A DNA stretch of 64,000 nt from Datisca glomerata (Eukaryota; Streptophyta; Magnoliopsida; Cucurbitales; Datiscaceae): contig QANY01000280.1 of NCBI GenBank assembly GCA_003255025.1, forward strand, positions 688,941 through 752,940, in the 5' to 3' direction. Below the pieces are notes generated by a model. That model did no database searches and was not told where the DNA came from. It worked only from the letters and a program-made list of their open reading frames with translations. This document shows positions 35,944-47,081 of the stretch, piece after piece (position 1 is the first letter of the stretch; each line of letters begins with the position of its first letter). Made by a program: the position numbers and the translations under genes.

Positions 35944-36312
35944 CTACCTAGACTTGACGCATTGATGCAGTGTAGAAGGGACATACTCATGATCGTGGAT
36001 CCAAGGCCTTCCCAACAAAATGTGATAGATAGTCTCAGATTCGATGACATGTAAATAGTTCGTAGTGCGGATCGGTCCCACATGAACCTCAACATTCGCA
36101 TACCCCAACGTTCTAACGGGCGACGATGAGAAGCCCGTAATTATAATCTGTTGTCTAATCAGTCTTCTTTCAAGTATACCTGTAGCCTGAAAGGTGGCGA
36201 GTGGTATTACATTAATCCCAGACCCATTATCAATGAGGGCCCTCCTAACTTGCATCCCATTTACCAATACCTTGACATACAGCTGGTGGTTGTGCTGAAT
36301 TCTCCTAACCAT
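35944..36312 (-). pseudogene. Tat retropepsin-like protease
   Basis: 122-residue frame with LYVKVLVNGMQVRRALIDNGS (active-site D-N-G-S), then GYANVEVHVG and YHILLGRPWIHDHEYVPS. These are the usual blocks of the aspartic protease of Tat elements. The segment between this and RT (35130-35940) is broken. Confidence 0.8.
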
Positions 36313-36408
36313 GCGGTCTGCATTGGTAAAAATGATGACGCCTTCTTCATTCCTTCTTATCCTTCCTAAAGGCAGCTGAGAAAAGTAACGTTGTGCTCTG
36401 GCCTTACT

Positions 36409-38133
36409 CTACTCAGAGACATTCACCATTGTCTGTATCACTTGGCGTCGTGCCTCCAGTTCCAGTTCCAACGTGTCAAAAAAGTTTTTACAAACTCTCA
36501 TACGCAGCAATGATTCTATGAAGGCGACATCTGTCTCGATGTGCACACCTTCGTCTTCTTCCTCCTCATCCAACACGGTTCCTCGCGATGAAGAAGGACC
36601 TCCTATCACACTGATCATATTCGGATTAGCATGCAGTGGGAAAGGTTGGTTCACCACGGCATCTGTATCTTCTGTAATGATTTCCCCCTTCTTGAGTTTA
36701 TCGTGGAAAATCCGCCTCAAAGTCTCGCAGTCCTTTGTTTCATGAGAGGTGTCCCTGTGGAAGCTACAGTAACGAGCCGACTCTCTTTCTTCTCTCGTGG
36801 GAAACCTATCCACCCAGGGCCTTTGTCGACTTTATCCTTGACCCAGACGTCCAACAATGCCTCTACTTTGTCTATGGGATAGGGAAAAGGCGGCGGGGCA
36901 TCCCTCTCACTCTTGTTTCATTTAGCACCATGCTTCTGAGGTTGCACCATTGTTACTTGGGGTGCGTATCTCACGGGTTTCCATGCACGCTCCTCACGCT
37001 CTTCCTGTTCTGTGGCCTTCGGCTTGGGCACTGAAGTGTTGGTGTGTTAAGCAGCAACGTTGAGACGAGAGAATGTAGTAACGTCCAAGTTCTCTGGATG
37101 CGCCATGTACTTCTTTAGCATCCCGCTAATGTGCATCTTCATGAGCGCCTCCTCTTTCCATTCCTCACAACAGTCGAGCGCCTTGTCCTTGAACTGCCTG
37201 ACAAAAGTCATTAGATCCTCGCCCTTTCTCTGAGGCTCACGCCCCAATTCTAAAATGCTCATTTTTTCTTTAGACACGAAAAACTTGGTCATGAAGGTCG
37301 AGACCAGGTGTGGTAACCTTGAGATCGATCCTGGTGCCAAGTTGGTGTACCAGGTGTATGCCAGTTTAATATGTGACTTCGAAAACTCCCTCAGTCTTAT
37401 GGTCTCATCACATCCGTATGGGCCCAAGTCATCGATAAAACGCACAATGTGCTCTCTGGCACATCCTTCATTTCCATTATACTTGTGGAACTTCGAAGGC
37501 ACATACTCAGACGGGTACGGCCTCATGGCCAGCTCACATGGGTAAGAGGGCAAAAGTCCACTATCGAATCTCTTAGACAGACCCTGACACGCTCCATTTC
37601 CAACATCTTTTGCAGTGTCTCTTTGGTAACGAAAGGACCGGTGTCCGTGCCGTTGACCGGGACGTCATGTGACAACGTGGGACGTGCGAAGGCTACAGGG
37701 AATGCTGTTGGTGGAATGATAACATTGGCGGGGTTGCTCGAGTGACCCGCATTTTGGTCATTGTTTGTCGTTCCTAACCCAGACGAGCCCCCGGGGTTTA
37801 CAGCTAGAATATGTCTGTCGGCGTCGTCTGGTTCACCGCGTGAGGAGGGATGATATGAACGAAGCGTGGTGGTGGAGAAGGTTTCTGGGCACCCGTGAGA
37901 AGAGCGGTCAGAGTACTCAAGAAGGTACGAATCTCAGCGTTAGAGGCCTGTAGCTCTCTAACGGCGTTAGTCTGCTCAGTCACCGTCATTGTAGCAATGG
38001 TAACGGCGGGGAGATTGATTCTCTCCCTGGAAGTAGCATTTTCCATGTCATGGTTCTCAATCGTTGGGTTAACATTCTCTTCTTCCAAATGAGAAGAATC
38101 TCTCGTGATTTGACTACGTCCAACCATACTCAA
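36409..38133 (-). pseudogene. Tat gag
   Basis: The first frame begins at 38133 (MSMVGRSQITR), just downstream of the PBS, and is low in recognisable structure. The second frame, 37553-37047, is a retrotransposon Gag core: YVPSKFHKYNGNEGCAREHI, then WYTNLAPGSISRLPHL, FFVSKEKMSILEL and REPQRKGEDLMTFVRQFKDK. The third, 36813-36409, has YCSFHRDTSHETKDCETLRR, a non-canonical zinc-binding segment typical of Tat Gag. Breaks separate all three. Confidence 0.85.
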
Positions 38134-38162
38134 AGAAAAAAATAGATGGTAGACATATCACT

Positions 38163-38179
38163 CCCCAGTGGAGTCGCCA
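38163..38179 (-). other. Primer binding site of the Tat element
   Basis: The minus strand reads TGGCGACTCCACTGGGG directly after the LTR. This sequence is common at this position in plant Tat-lineage elements; the primer tRNA is probably tRNA-Arg, from memory. Confidence 0.75.
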
Positions 38180-39097
38180 TTTCGGAGTTTAGGATGATGT
38201 GTGTGTAAGTGATCTAGTCTAAGCCAAGTATGCCTAGGAATGGGGGAGTCGGTGGTCGGATAGTGAAGGACAAGCAACCTTAGGCAGCCGTCAGAACGTG
38301 ACAAATGCCTTTAAGACTCTAAAGTAGGTGAGGGACTCGAGGAGAGGATATTCTCCGTGTTAGACCTCGGGATCTGTGAGAAATTGGTTTTTCTCTATAA
38401 TGGTGCTAGGGACGCCTAGGGTTGAGTGTGGATCACTCACATGCAAATCGCTTATCTAGACAGAAACTGATACCAATAAAAGTTGTATGTCCAGACAGAG
38501 TCTGACATCAATAATGGTCGCATGTCCAACCATAAACTGACACCAATAGGGGTCGCGTGCTTAAAACATGATCACACACTAATAATCTGACACCATGCTT
38601 AAAAATGTCACATCCACAAAATGACGTAACATAGGAGGTCACGCCCGGGAGTCCCCTCGTGGCGGCGTGGGAGGCCACGCCCGGGGTTCCCCCCGGAGTG
38701 GCATGGGGAGCCGCGCCAGGGGCTCTCCCAGTGCGGCATAAAAGAGGCACTTCCAAGACTCGTAAGGCCGGTTACATCCTTCAAGGAGATCTTCACATCT
38801 CGATGTAGCGAATCTTGCCCTAATCCTACCAGACCACAGCCCCCAGATTGTTCCCAGGAGAGAAAATACCTTCGAATCTTTGTCACTAAACTCGAAAATG
38901 AAGTAAAACATTTAATACTTAATTTCATATATTAAGATCGACACCTTTATAAAACAGGTGCGTCTTTTACAGACGTTACTTTGTCATTATCACGTACCGA
39001 TATATGTTATTTCACGTAAGCGCCACATGGATTTATCTTCAGACGCCACGTGTTTCTTCTAACACGTTACTATTAACGACGTGGCTCACCATTTACA
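38180..39097 (-). repeat. 5 prime LTR of the Tat element
   Basis: About 918 bp, homologous to 26903-27860. The stretch corresponding to 27133-27152 of the partner, which holds the TATA-like box, is deleted here (around 38412-38420, reading GACGCCTAGGGTTGAG). A G-box CACGTG lies at 39047-39052. Confidence 0.85.
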
Positions 39098-39242
39098 AAC
39101 TGCTTACAAGAATGTAAACAGAAAGTTTGTGGAATTCTGTTACTATGTGGCATACCAGTTGACAAGTCATTGAGATTAACTAATTAATTGATATCAGTTG
39201 GTTTAGCTACTAATCTTGGAAGCTAACTTCTTCTCCTTAACA
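39098..39242 (-). repeat. 5 prime LTR of the old copia, right half
   Basis: Resumes the LTR interrupted at 26902: TTACAAGAATGTAAACAG, GGCATACCAGTTGACAAGTC and TTCTCCTTAACA match the left copy at 21660-21815. It marks the outer edge of the whole nest, about 490 bp from the dirigent start codon. Confidence 0.8.
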
Positions 39243-39283
39243 CAAATGAACCATGAGGATACGTGAATTCTCGGTTAAAGTCT

Positions 39284-39310
39284 GACCGTCTAGATAAAAG
39301 TTGGACGGTC
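39284..39310. promoter_or_regulatory. GACCGTC/GACGGTC inverted repeat with W-box-like core
   Basis: GACCGTC (39284-39290) and GACGGTC (39304-39310) form a perfect 7-bp inverted repeat spaced by 13 bases. The minus strand across 39312-39307 reads TTGACC, the core of a WRKY-binding W-box. About 430 bp upstream of the dirigent ATG. A regulatory role is inference. Confidence 0.35.
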
Positions 39311-39672
39311 AAAATCTATTCCACTAAAAAATCCTTTTTGTTACATGTAATCAGATATTTTTCTTATATCTAATCAAAGACCAACCAAAAACATATGAGA
39401 GGAGGAATGATAAGCATCCAAAGTAACAGTCATCAATTACAGTTTGGCTTCTTTTTCTTTTGGGAAACGAACAATTACAAGGGACAAGGGTAGGTATCAA
39501 AGCATATGGAACCAACCATTGATGAAAAGTCTAATAAGCAAATATATCTACTTTACTTTTGCCCAATTATAGATTCCCAATCCAAATTATTCAGCTACTT
39601 GCTTTTTCCCCTTTCTCCACCAAACTTCTCTTAAAAAAATAGAGTTCTTCACAAAAGTTCAATTTCTCTTCC

Positions 39673-39679
39673 TATAAAA
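39673..39679 (+). promoter_or_regulatory. TATA box of the dirigent gene
   Basis: TATAAAA 61 bases upstream of the ATG, a normal distance for a plant promoter with a leader of about 30 bases. Confidence 0.75.
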
Positions 39680-39733
39680 CCCCCATTGAACCAAAACCTA
39701 AAACCCACAAACAAAAACACCAAACAAACCGAA

Positions 39734-40294
39734 ATGGCACCAAAAGCCTCAATCTTTCTCACACTTTCCCTCATTTTCTTGGCAACCACTTCCTCAGCCT
39801 ACCCAGGAAAGAAAAAGCAATACAAACCCTGTAAAGAGCTAGTCCTCTTCTTCCATGACATTATTTACAATGGCAAAAATGCAGCAAATGCAACATCAGC
39901 TATAGTGGCAGCCCCCGATAAAGCAAACCTAACAATCTTAGCCCCTCAATTCCATTTTGGGAACATAGCTGTTTTTGATGATCCAATCACACTAGACAAC
40001 AATCTTCACTCAAAGCCAGTGGGAAGAGCACAAGGGCTTTACATTTATGACACAAAGAACACATTCACATCGTGGCTTGGGTTCTCGTTTAATCTGAATT
40101 ATACGGATTATAAAGGGACGATTAATTTCATTGGGGCTGACCCAATTCTGGTGAAGGCTAGAGACATCTCTGTTGTGGGTGGAACTGGCGACTTTTTTAT
40201 GCACCGTGGGGTTGCTACTATTATGACAGATTCTTATGAAGGAGAGGTTTATTTTAGGCTTCGTGTTGATATCAAGTTCTATGAATGTTGGTAG
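39734..40294 (+). CDS. Dirigent protein
   Basis: 186 residues, single exon, the usual dirigent length. The start is the ATG at 39734; the frame extends upstream to 39686 but without an ATG there and too close to the TATA box. Residues 1-22 are a signal peptide (hydrophobic [16 protein letters not shown]), so the product is secreted to the apoplast. The beta-barrel core shows [59 protein letters not shown] and the C-terminal FYECW. Cys33 and Cys185 are the conserved disulphide pair. N-glycosylation sequons include N52-A-T and N-L-T. The motifs resemble the DRR206/DIR-a group, whose members direct stereoselective coupling of coniferyl alcohol radicals to pinoresinol and are often pathogen-induced. 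The exact product is not certain from sequence. No breaks are seen. Confidence 0.96.
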   Translation: MAPKASIFLTLSLIFLATTSSAYPGKKKQYKPCKELVLFFHDIIYNGKNAANATSAIVAAPDKANLTILAPQFHFGNIAVFDDPITLDNNLHSKPVGRAQGLYIYDTKNTFTSWLGFSFNLNYTDYKGTINFIGADPILVKARDISVVGGTGDFFMHRGVATIMTDSYEGEVYFRLRVDIKFYECW

Positions 40295-42545
40295 AAGAAT
40301 TTTAGTCGATTTTGTCCTGGTTTAATGGGTTTTGGTTTGTAGTTTGTGTTCGAGTTTTTGGGAAAGTTTGGTATGCTTTTTGCTTAATTAATCAATAAGA
40401 TGTGTCAATTTTAACCTCTTACTCAGAATAAGCATTGTTATTAGTGTGACAATACATGCAACATGTAATCACACATTTTACGTTATAGTTAACGTGATAT
40501 CACACTCAGGTATTAAAATATATTTGTGCTTTAATTATGATCTTAAAGACAAAATTGTGAATGGTGAAATCTAAACCAACTTTTGTTACAATTACGCCGA
40601 TAACGATAAGAGAAGTTCACTACTTAAGATGCACTACATCTTTGAAAAGTACTAAGCTTCTTTGTAGAATATTCGTTGACTATATATTATAGATTTAGTA
40701 GAAAAAAATATGTATTATATTTAAGCATGAACAGACGATGATAGTAGTTAAATTATCAGTATTCTAAACTCTCAACTTACCGTGTTAAAATGAATTTATA
40801 TATTTAAATTAATTCTTCAACAGTAACTATAAAAATAATTAATTCTTTAAGATTCTACTCAGGTTAGGTCTGAAATTTATTATTGTGCTTAACACATAGA
40901 CAATTAACTTTAAATGACAAAAAGATTGTTGATGTGATAGAGTTTGAACTCAATGCTCCCTACTGATACCGGGTTGAATAGTACAGTCTCACACTTCTTA
41001 AAGTTAGATGTTAAAAAGGAGAAACTAAATCTTATTTACCAACATTTCAATACACTCTCTTAAAGTACAATCCCACACACAATCTAGATAGCATATTTAA
41101 TATTTTGAACTACACGGTACAAATAGTTAAATTAGAGCTGAACAAAAAAGGTCTAACCAATTTTTGATACTAAATTAAGTGGCCAGTTATTCAAAAAACG
41201 ATTAAACAATTGGGTTATGTCTTACAACCATCCAAAAAATCAAAATTAATCTGACCTTCATGTGTGTATTCAAAAAAAATTAAACAATTGGGTTATGACA
41301 AACAACTTTCCAAAAAACCAAAATTAATCTGACTTTCATGCGTGTCTGCAAATATGGGAAAATAATATCACTTTTTTAATTTGATGTATAGGTTAAATAA
41401 TATCAGAACTGTTAGATGTATTTGTGGTGATAGAAGTCAAGCACACCGCTTAATCAAAACAATGTTGAGTATGTTGTAAGTAAAATGGCCACGAAAGCGA
41501 TACATATGATTCAAATCGAATTCCTTGTTCATTGTGATGCTATTATAACATTTAAATGCATATTGTTTTAGTTGATCAAAATGAAAATTTTATTGAAATA
41601 AATAGTAATATATGACTCGAACTCATTACTATCTCAAAAATATTAATTTAATTATTAATTAAATATATCATTTCTATTTACTCACTTAAATTTAAGATCT
41701 TGTCCCCTAAAAGTTATAATTTATAAATGAATTATGTAAATAATTAGTAGGTATATTAGGCCGCCTAAAAGGGGCATTGGAACAATTATTGACATTCTTT
41801 CCCTTATTTTTATTCCCTCTAGTTTGAGAATATATATAGCCATGATAATTTTATTTTGATCAAATTTTACATGTCTTTATAATGTTAAAAAGAAAATCCA
41901 AAAACATGATGAATAAAGTACCAAAAATAATCAATTGTACATATTCCAATAGAACTTTAAAATTAGATATTCCTTTAGAGCTTTAATCTACTTTTTAATA
42001 TAAGATTCTAAAAAAAATTGATAAATTGATAAATCTAATAACCCAAAATGTTATTTTGATTTATATTTATCCATAGGAAAGAATAATTTTCCTTGACAAA
42101 GACATCCACAACCATTTTGTCTTAAGTACACCACAATCAGTCTTTAGCAAATAATCATAACACTTCAATTTTTTTTTTGAAGATAGTCATAACACTTAAA
42201 TTAAGCAAGAAAAGCAAGTGAATTATAAGCATATATGGAAGCGTTCTTTTTTTAATTAGGAAATAAAAGCAAGTTGTTAATGTAAAAGGTGAATGTCTAT
42301 AATTTTCTAATATCTTTCTTCAACACTAAATGCCTTTCTGATCTGTCATTATACATTAGTTGGACTTTTGGTGAAATGAAAAAGTACCATAGTCTTTATC
42401 TTTATCTTAATCATATTCACCAACCCAAATCAAAATGCACTTGCCTTTGCTTTTTGGCTAATGGTAACAGTCTCCCTCCTTCAATAGAAGGCAAGTTAAA
42501 AACTTGGACTTAAAACAGTGTTTTGGAACCAACTTGATCGATTTT
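40295..42545. other. 3 prime flank of dirigent gene and AT-rich spacer
   Basis: AATAAG-type poly(A) signals occur near 40392. The rest is AT-rich with no gene recognised. An approximately 86-bp near-duplicate (units around 41190 and 41270, each with AAACAATTGGGTTATG and CAAAATTAATCTGAC) lies within it. The 42289-42513 frame has no recognisable features. Confidence 0.5.
41190..41350 (+). repeat. Two-copy tandem repeat
   Basis: Both units carry TTAAACAATTGGGTTATG, a CAAC..CCAAAAAA block and CAAAATTAATCTGAC-TTCATG. Spacing is close to 80 bp. Confidence 0.8.
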
Positions 42546-42548
42546 CAT

Positions 42549-42551
42549 ATA

Positions 42552-42586
<35 letters not shown>
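42549..42586. repeat. (TA)n microsatellite
   Basis: An essentially uninterrupted run of about 18 TA dinucleotides. Likely length-variable. Confidence 0.95.
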
Positions 42587-42654
42587 TGAGTAAGATATAT
42601 GAATATATATGTATTTTCTTAATAGAATGGTCTTCTCCATTAGATGAAAGTACA

Positions 42655-42830
42655 CTATAAAAAGTAAGAAAAAATTATTACTTTGGTTATCGTAGTTTAC
42701 ACTTTTTTTTTAATTTAACCATCGTAATTTAAAAAATCTCAATTTGACCATCATAATTTACTTAACGTATCAATATAGTCTTGTTGTCACACTCTATTAA
42801 TAGACGCGCTAACGTGACATGTAACTTAGA
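42655..42830 (+). repeat. Dispersed repeat, copy A (inverted relative to 59860)
   Basis: Contains GTTTACACTTTTTTTTTAAT, TTTAACGTATCAATATAGT-like and TGTCACACTCTATTAAT blocks, which reappear in reverse complement at 59862-60056. Probably a non-autonomous transposon fragment. An exact 18-bp tandem duplication (ATCCCTAGGTTAGTGGTG, 42839-42874) follows. Confidence 0.6.
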
Positions 42831-42879
42831 ATTTGACCATCCCTAGGTTAGTGGTGATCCCTAGGTTAGTGGTGATTAT

Positions 42880-43640
42880 ATCTTTGGTTTCTTCCCCAAA
42901 TGCCATGTAACCTAGAATTTCAAATCCTCCAGAAATTAAAGAAATGAATGCCATTGATAAACCTAAGTGTAAAAGATTTTTCTGGTATGGAGAACTTTTT
43001 TATGAACAAATAATAAAGATGATAATTTAGAGAAAGAGTGAAAGAATAAAGACGTCATGATTTACGTGAAAAATTCTTAAAAGAAAAAAATTATGAGAAA
43101 ACTATTGATATTCACTTATATAAAGAATTTTACATATTTGATGATAAGAGAAGAGGGAAAAGACAATGCACTTAGCAAAGGTTTGCTTGGGTCGCCTCAC
43201 CTTCTTTTTTTTCTTTTTTTCATTTTCTTACATGAGCATGTACTTATAGGTCTTACAATAATAATAATAATAATGGGGATGATCACACCTCCTATGTTTT
43301 CGGCAGATGAGATTTTATCAGGGAGCCGCCCCTATCGATGGGATTCCTTTCAGGTGTGGACTCATTTACTTTGTTCATTCCTTTTAGTTGTTTTGTCCTC
43401 AACCCGTCAGTCATTCAATCAGTCATAACCACTTGATGGTTCCTCGTGGCTGGGACCAATCACTCACAGCCACTTGGTGGTCTTCCAACTTATCTCGTAT
43501 GAATCACTTAGTCACCTAATCAATCATTGTCACTTGATAATCATTCTGGATTCTTTTCGTCCGTTCCCGTTCTTCCTCTGATTATTCTCTTCCCATTCTT
43601 GCACAGTTCAGTGAGTGCCTTGCCCGTTCAGGGTAGTTCT
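42880..43640. other. Spacer with AAT microsatellite, no gene
   Basis: Contains (AAT)n at about 43257-43275. Short frames such as 43093-43428 show no recognisable domain. Phrases around 43420-43540 repeat CACTTGATGG/CACTTGGTGG and look like transposon leader sequence. Confidence 0.45.
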
Positions 43641-43915
43641 CTGAGTCTCAGGTTCCTTTTCCCATTCCAGAGGCGCAGGTCCTTCGTCAGTCTTTTTCCA
43701 TTCTCAAAGGTGTGGTTCCCTCGTCAGTCTTTTCCCCTCGAAGGTGAGGTCCCCCATCAGTCTTTTCTCATTCTCGAAGGTATGAGTCCCTCGTCAGTCT
43801 TTTCCCATTCTCAAAGGTGTGGGTCCCTCGTCAGTCTTTTCTCATTCTCGAAGGTGTAGGTCCCTCGTCAGTCTTTTCCCATTCTCGAAGGTGTGGGTCC
43901 CCCGTTATTCTTTTC
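43640..43915 (+). repeat. 40-bp minisatellite, CCCTCGTCAGTCTTTTC units
   Basis: About seven tandem copies of a unit near 40 bp: CATTCTCGAAGGTGTGGGTC followed by CCTCGTCAGTCTTTTCC. One unit is shortened. The apparent 110-residue frame across it is a translation of the repeat, not a protein. Confidence 0.85.
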
Positions 43916-44226
43916 CCGTTCTTAATTAATTAATTAAGAATTAATTAATTGAATTATTTATATACTTAACTATAATTTTCAGAAATTATATATATATGTA
44001 TATAGAAATAATTATTAATAAGTGAGATAAAATATATAATTTGTGAAATTAGATAATTAAATTTTTAGTAGATAATAATTTAAATCAATTAAATATGTTA
44101 TTTGTAATATAACAGATAAGTTAGCTAATAGATATAATCAGATATATTAATTTTGAATTAACTTATATCTAGATAATTATCTGACTAAAATAAATATTTA
44201 ATTCACGGTAATTATCACGTGTCAAT

Positions 44227-45035
44227 CACTGATAGGGTTGAGAAATTGACATGGACTATTATGGCGCCATATGGCACTACAGTTGTGCAAAATTACAGTG
44301 AGTCTCGCTACAATTGGTAATTTTACAATTAAATATTATTTCTGTTTATCCCTAAAAATCTGATACGCCGTTATCTAGAATATATACATATATTATTCTA
44401 ATGGCCTTAGTGGTTGAAAGAGGAAAAGTGAGTCAGCTTATCTGATCATCAGTTTGTCAATCAAGAATTGAATTGAGAATGCGATTGGTGTCAGATGGAT
44501 GTTTTCTATGATTAAACGTTAATCAAATCTTCAAAAAGAATAATCATCACGTTCTTTTCTCACTAAAATTATTCTCAGTAAATCTCTAGATCTCATGTGT
44601 TGAGAACATCTAGAGATAAAAAAAGTGTTTTGTAATATTTTACATGCCCACAACGTCCAAGTGTGTTGAGAATTGACTTAGAAGATCTTGGTGTGGATCT
44701 TGAGAATTGACTTAGAACATCTTGGTGTGAATCTTGGAGTCTACTGATTGTTAGAATGATTTGGTGGGGATGGAGGATCGATCGGTTTTTGCAAGGACTA
44801 TATTGATTATAAGAGGTATATAATTCCTAATCTTGTATGTTGTAGATTTAACTTATATATATATAATGGATCCTGGCTGATTGAAAATAATTTTTCAATA
44901 AAAGTTTTTATTTGGTTACTGTGGTGTTGCGCAGGTTTTATTTTATTAAAAATTTTGATTCTTATCAAAAGTTTAATTTTTTTTAAAAAGCCACGCGCCT
45001 TCACGCTTCCGCAGCGCAGACGTCGCGACTCTAGT
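44227..45035 (+). repeat. Probable copia 5 prime LTR, limits unresolved
   Basis: A PBS follows at 45039 and the sequence before it resembles copia LTR ends. A 34-bp tandem duplication (TTGAGAATTGACTTAGAA at about 44668 and 44702) lies inside. No partner LTR was found in the window, so the boundaries are a guess. Confidence 0.4.
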
Positions 45036-45038
45036 AAG

Positions 45039-45050
45039 TGGTATCAGAGT
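45039..45050 (+). other. Primer binding site, tRNA-iMet type
   Basis: TGGTATCAGAGT, one base from the consensus. It marks the start of a plus-strand copia element whose gag lies at 47082. Confidence 0.75.
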
Positions 45051-47081
45051 GGTCTTTATATATTTATATGTTAAATGTTGTGTGAGTTTTCTTGAGTTAT
45101 TCATATAATAAGAGATATGTATGATGATGGATGGTTATATTTTTTTGAATGTATGAAAAATAATGGAACGTTAACTATATGTTGATTATTGAGTTAGGCT
45201 TTGTTTTAATTTTTTCTAGATCTTGCATAAGCTGAATTGAGGCGTAGGAATTTTTGTAGTTTTATTTTGAATATTATTGTAATTATTCCGAATGCAAGAA
45301 GACGAATAACGCACGAGACGAACGGCAGAAATTTATTGTTCACGCGAAATACTGTTCATCCATGAAAACATTGTTCATGCCGGAAATTTACTATTTTGGC
45401 GGAGGTGAACAGTGCCGGAGGTATGTACTGGCAGTGAACAGTGGTTTTCCGGCGCGGCAGGCGGCTGCCTGTGATGTGACGGGTAGCGGTGGTAATGGGC
45501 GGCGATCGGAGAGTCCTATCGTCGGTGACAATTGTTGTCACGTTTTAGGAATGTTTCCAACAAACCATTCAACTAACTCTATCACCTAAGTGTTTCATTA
45601 AAACTCAAACTCTTTTAATTATCCATTTAAAAATTGAAATTAATGTAATTTTAAAATTAATTATTAATTTTTGATTTGATGAAAATTAAAAATTAATAGC
45701 TTAATTGGGTTTAACCCAAATTTGACCAAATCAAATAAAGTTTTATTTGACTAAGTCAAAGTCAACTATATTAAAATGGATAATTATAGAAATTATGTTA
45801 ATTAAGAAAAATAGTTTTTCTAATTAAAAAAAATTTTGTTCAAAGCTTGAAGATTATGAAGATGGACATCAGGAGGATAAGACAATTTTTGGGAAATATG
45901 TATTATTGAAGTCCGCTTTGTAATTTTATTTCTTTATTTCATGGGTTGTAATTTAGAAATACCCAATAGTCACTCGATCCATTATTATTTTATTTAATTT
46001 TTAAATAATTATTTAATTGTTATGTTTGATAACATATTCATGCATTAGTCGATCACATGTCATACATGAAAATCTCACACAGTTTTATTTAATCATGTAT
46101 CTCATATGTAGCAACTTGATTTATTAGGATTGTCCTAATATGTTTATATGTATTGCTTTATTAAATCAATTTCATGTAATGTTGGGTTTTAACTTATATG
46201 TATTGCTTTATTAAATCAATTGCATGTAATGTTGGGTTTTAACTAGTTAAAACTTGGTAATCACAACACACTAAAGGCTATAGTAACATTTAGGTTAACC
46301 GACTTTAGTGAAAGAGTTTTATTAAAATTTGATGAATATAATTAATTAGTTACTCTAAGTTCACCTAATTATGACTTAGACGTTTCAAAAAGTTAAATGA
46401 ATCTAGACCAATGAGATTAAGTTAACTGATAATTAAATATTCATAGGGTTATTATTTTAACTAGTAGTGAATTTAGAATTAGTTGATTAGTTAAAATAGA
46501 AACACATTAACTTAAAATAGTGAGTGGGAGAAGGTTGACATGTCAATGTAACCTATGGTCACCATCAATAGTGCAACACTATGAGGTGCAGTGAGAGCCT
46601 CGAGATGGCTTTGTTTTCATCCCTTTAAGGAAGGTTTCAAGTTGTACCAATACCAAGGTTGGACTTCTTAAGAAGATAGGAGGAAGTGATGTAGTTTAGA
46701 TTTGACCGACTGTAAGGCGACATATTCTAAATGAAGTCATGAAATCTGAAATGATGGGTTACACTCACAATGTCACAATTAAGCTTTCATGTGGATAGTT
46801 GTGACTTGACTGAACAAGCGATACCCGATTGTTAAAAGAGAAAATATGATATCTTCTAAGTTTTAATTAATAAGGATGAGAATGTCTCATAGACATTCTA
46901 AGATTAATCTGACCGACCCTAAGGTGGCACATTAATTGTTGGATTGTTTTATCGTGATTAGTAAATGCTAAATTTATGTGTTTATTATGATTGCATTCAT
47001 GCATCACGTTTACTTTTAGAACTCTAGATATTTATCAATTATATTGAATCATGTATGTTTTAAATTCCAGTTATCAATATA
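45051..47081 (+). other. Copia untranslated leader
   Basis: A 2-kb non-coding stretch between PBS and gag. The part at 45300-45540 is GC-rich with repeated GTTCA/GAACAGT phrases. An exact-period 50-bp tandem duplication lies at 46144-46243. The end, TTTTAAATTCCAG at about 47058-47070 just before the gag ATG, looks like a splice acceptor, suggesting a spliced leader. Confidence 0.5.
46144..46243 (+). repeat. 50-bp tandem duplication
   Basis: Units 46144-46193 and 46194-46243 (TTATATGTATTGCTTTATTA...) differ by about one base. Confidence 0.9.

Larger units (their letters stand above)
26903..39097 (-). mobile_element. Tat-lineage Ty3/gypsy element with an antisense gene
   Basis: A 12.2-kb minus-strand element. 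The LTRs at 26903-27860 and 38180-39097 share long blocks, such as GAAGGACAAGCAACCTTAG and GTGGCTCACCATTTACA. The PBS-like TGGCGACTCCACTGGGG sits at the right LTR edge and a strong polypurine tract (AGGGGGAAAA) at the left LTR edge. Reading leftwards are gag, protease, RT, RNase H, a second archaeal-type RNase H and integrase. The double RNase H and the long region between integrase and 3 prime LTR (27871-32028) are Tat hallmarks. That region carries an antisense PMD gene remnant. It is GC-richer than its surroundings and inserted in an old copia LTR. The exact terminal bases at 26903 and 38180 are uncertain because no TG was found there. Confidence 0.85.
21538..39242 (-). mobile_element. Old Ty1/copia element carrying two nested insertions
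   Basis: An older minus-strand copia. Its 3 prime LTR is 21538-21815. Its 5 prime LTR is split into 26784-26902 and 39098-39242 by a Tat element. The two halves together match the left LTR in order: ATTGTGAAAGAGAGAGACT then, after the insertion, ACAAGAATGNAAACAGAAAGTTTGT, then AAGCTAAC and TTCTCCTTA. Internal remnants are gag (about 26500-26130), RT (about 25900-25420) and RNase H (about 25075-21890, split by the solo LTR). Own sequence is only about 2.4 kb, so much has been deleted. No convincing target duplication was found. Confidence 0.8.

Noticed and set aside
39686..39733. Upstream extension of the dirigent frame
   Set aside because: It starts at TTG, not ATG, begins only 13 bases after the TATA box, and would bury the signal peptide. 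The ATG at 39734 is the supported start.
43527..43859. 110-codon plus-strand frame
   Set aside because: Half of it is a translation of the 40-bp minisatellite; no domain or conserved start.
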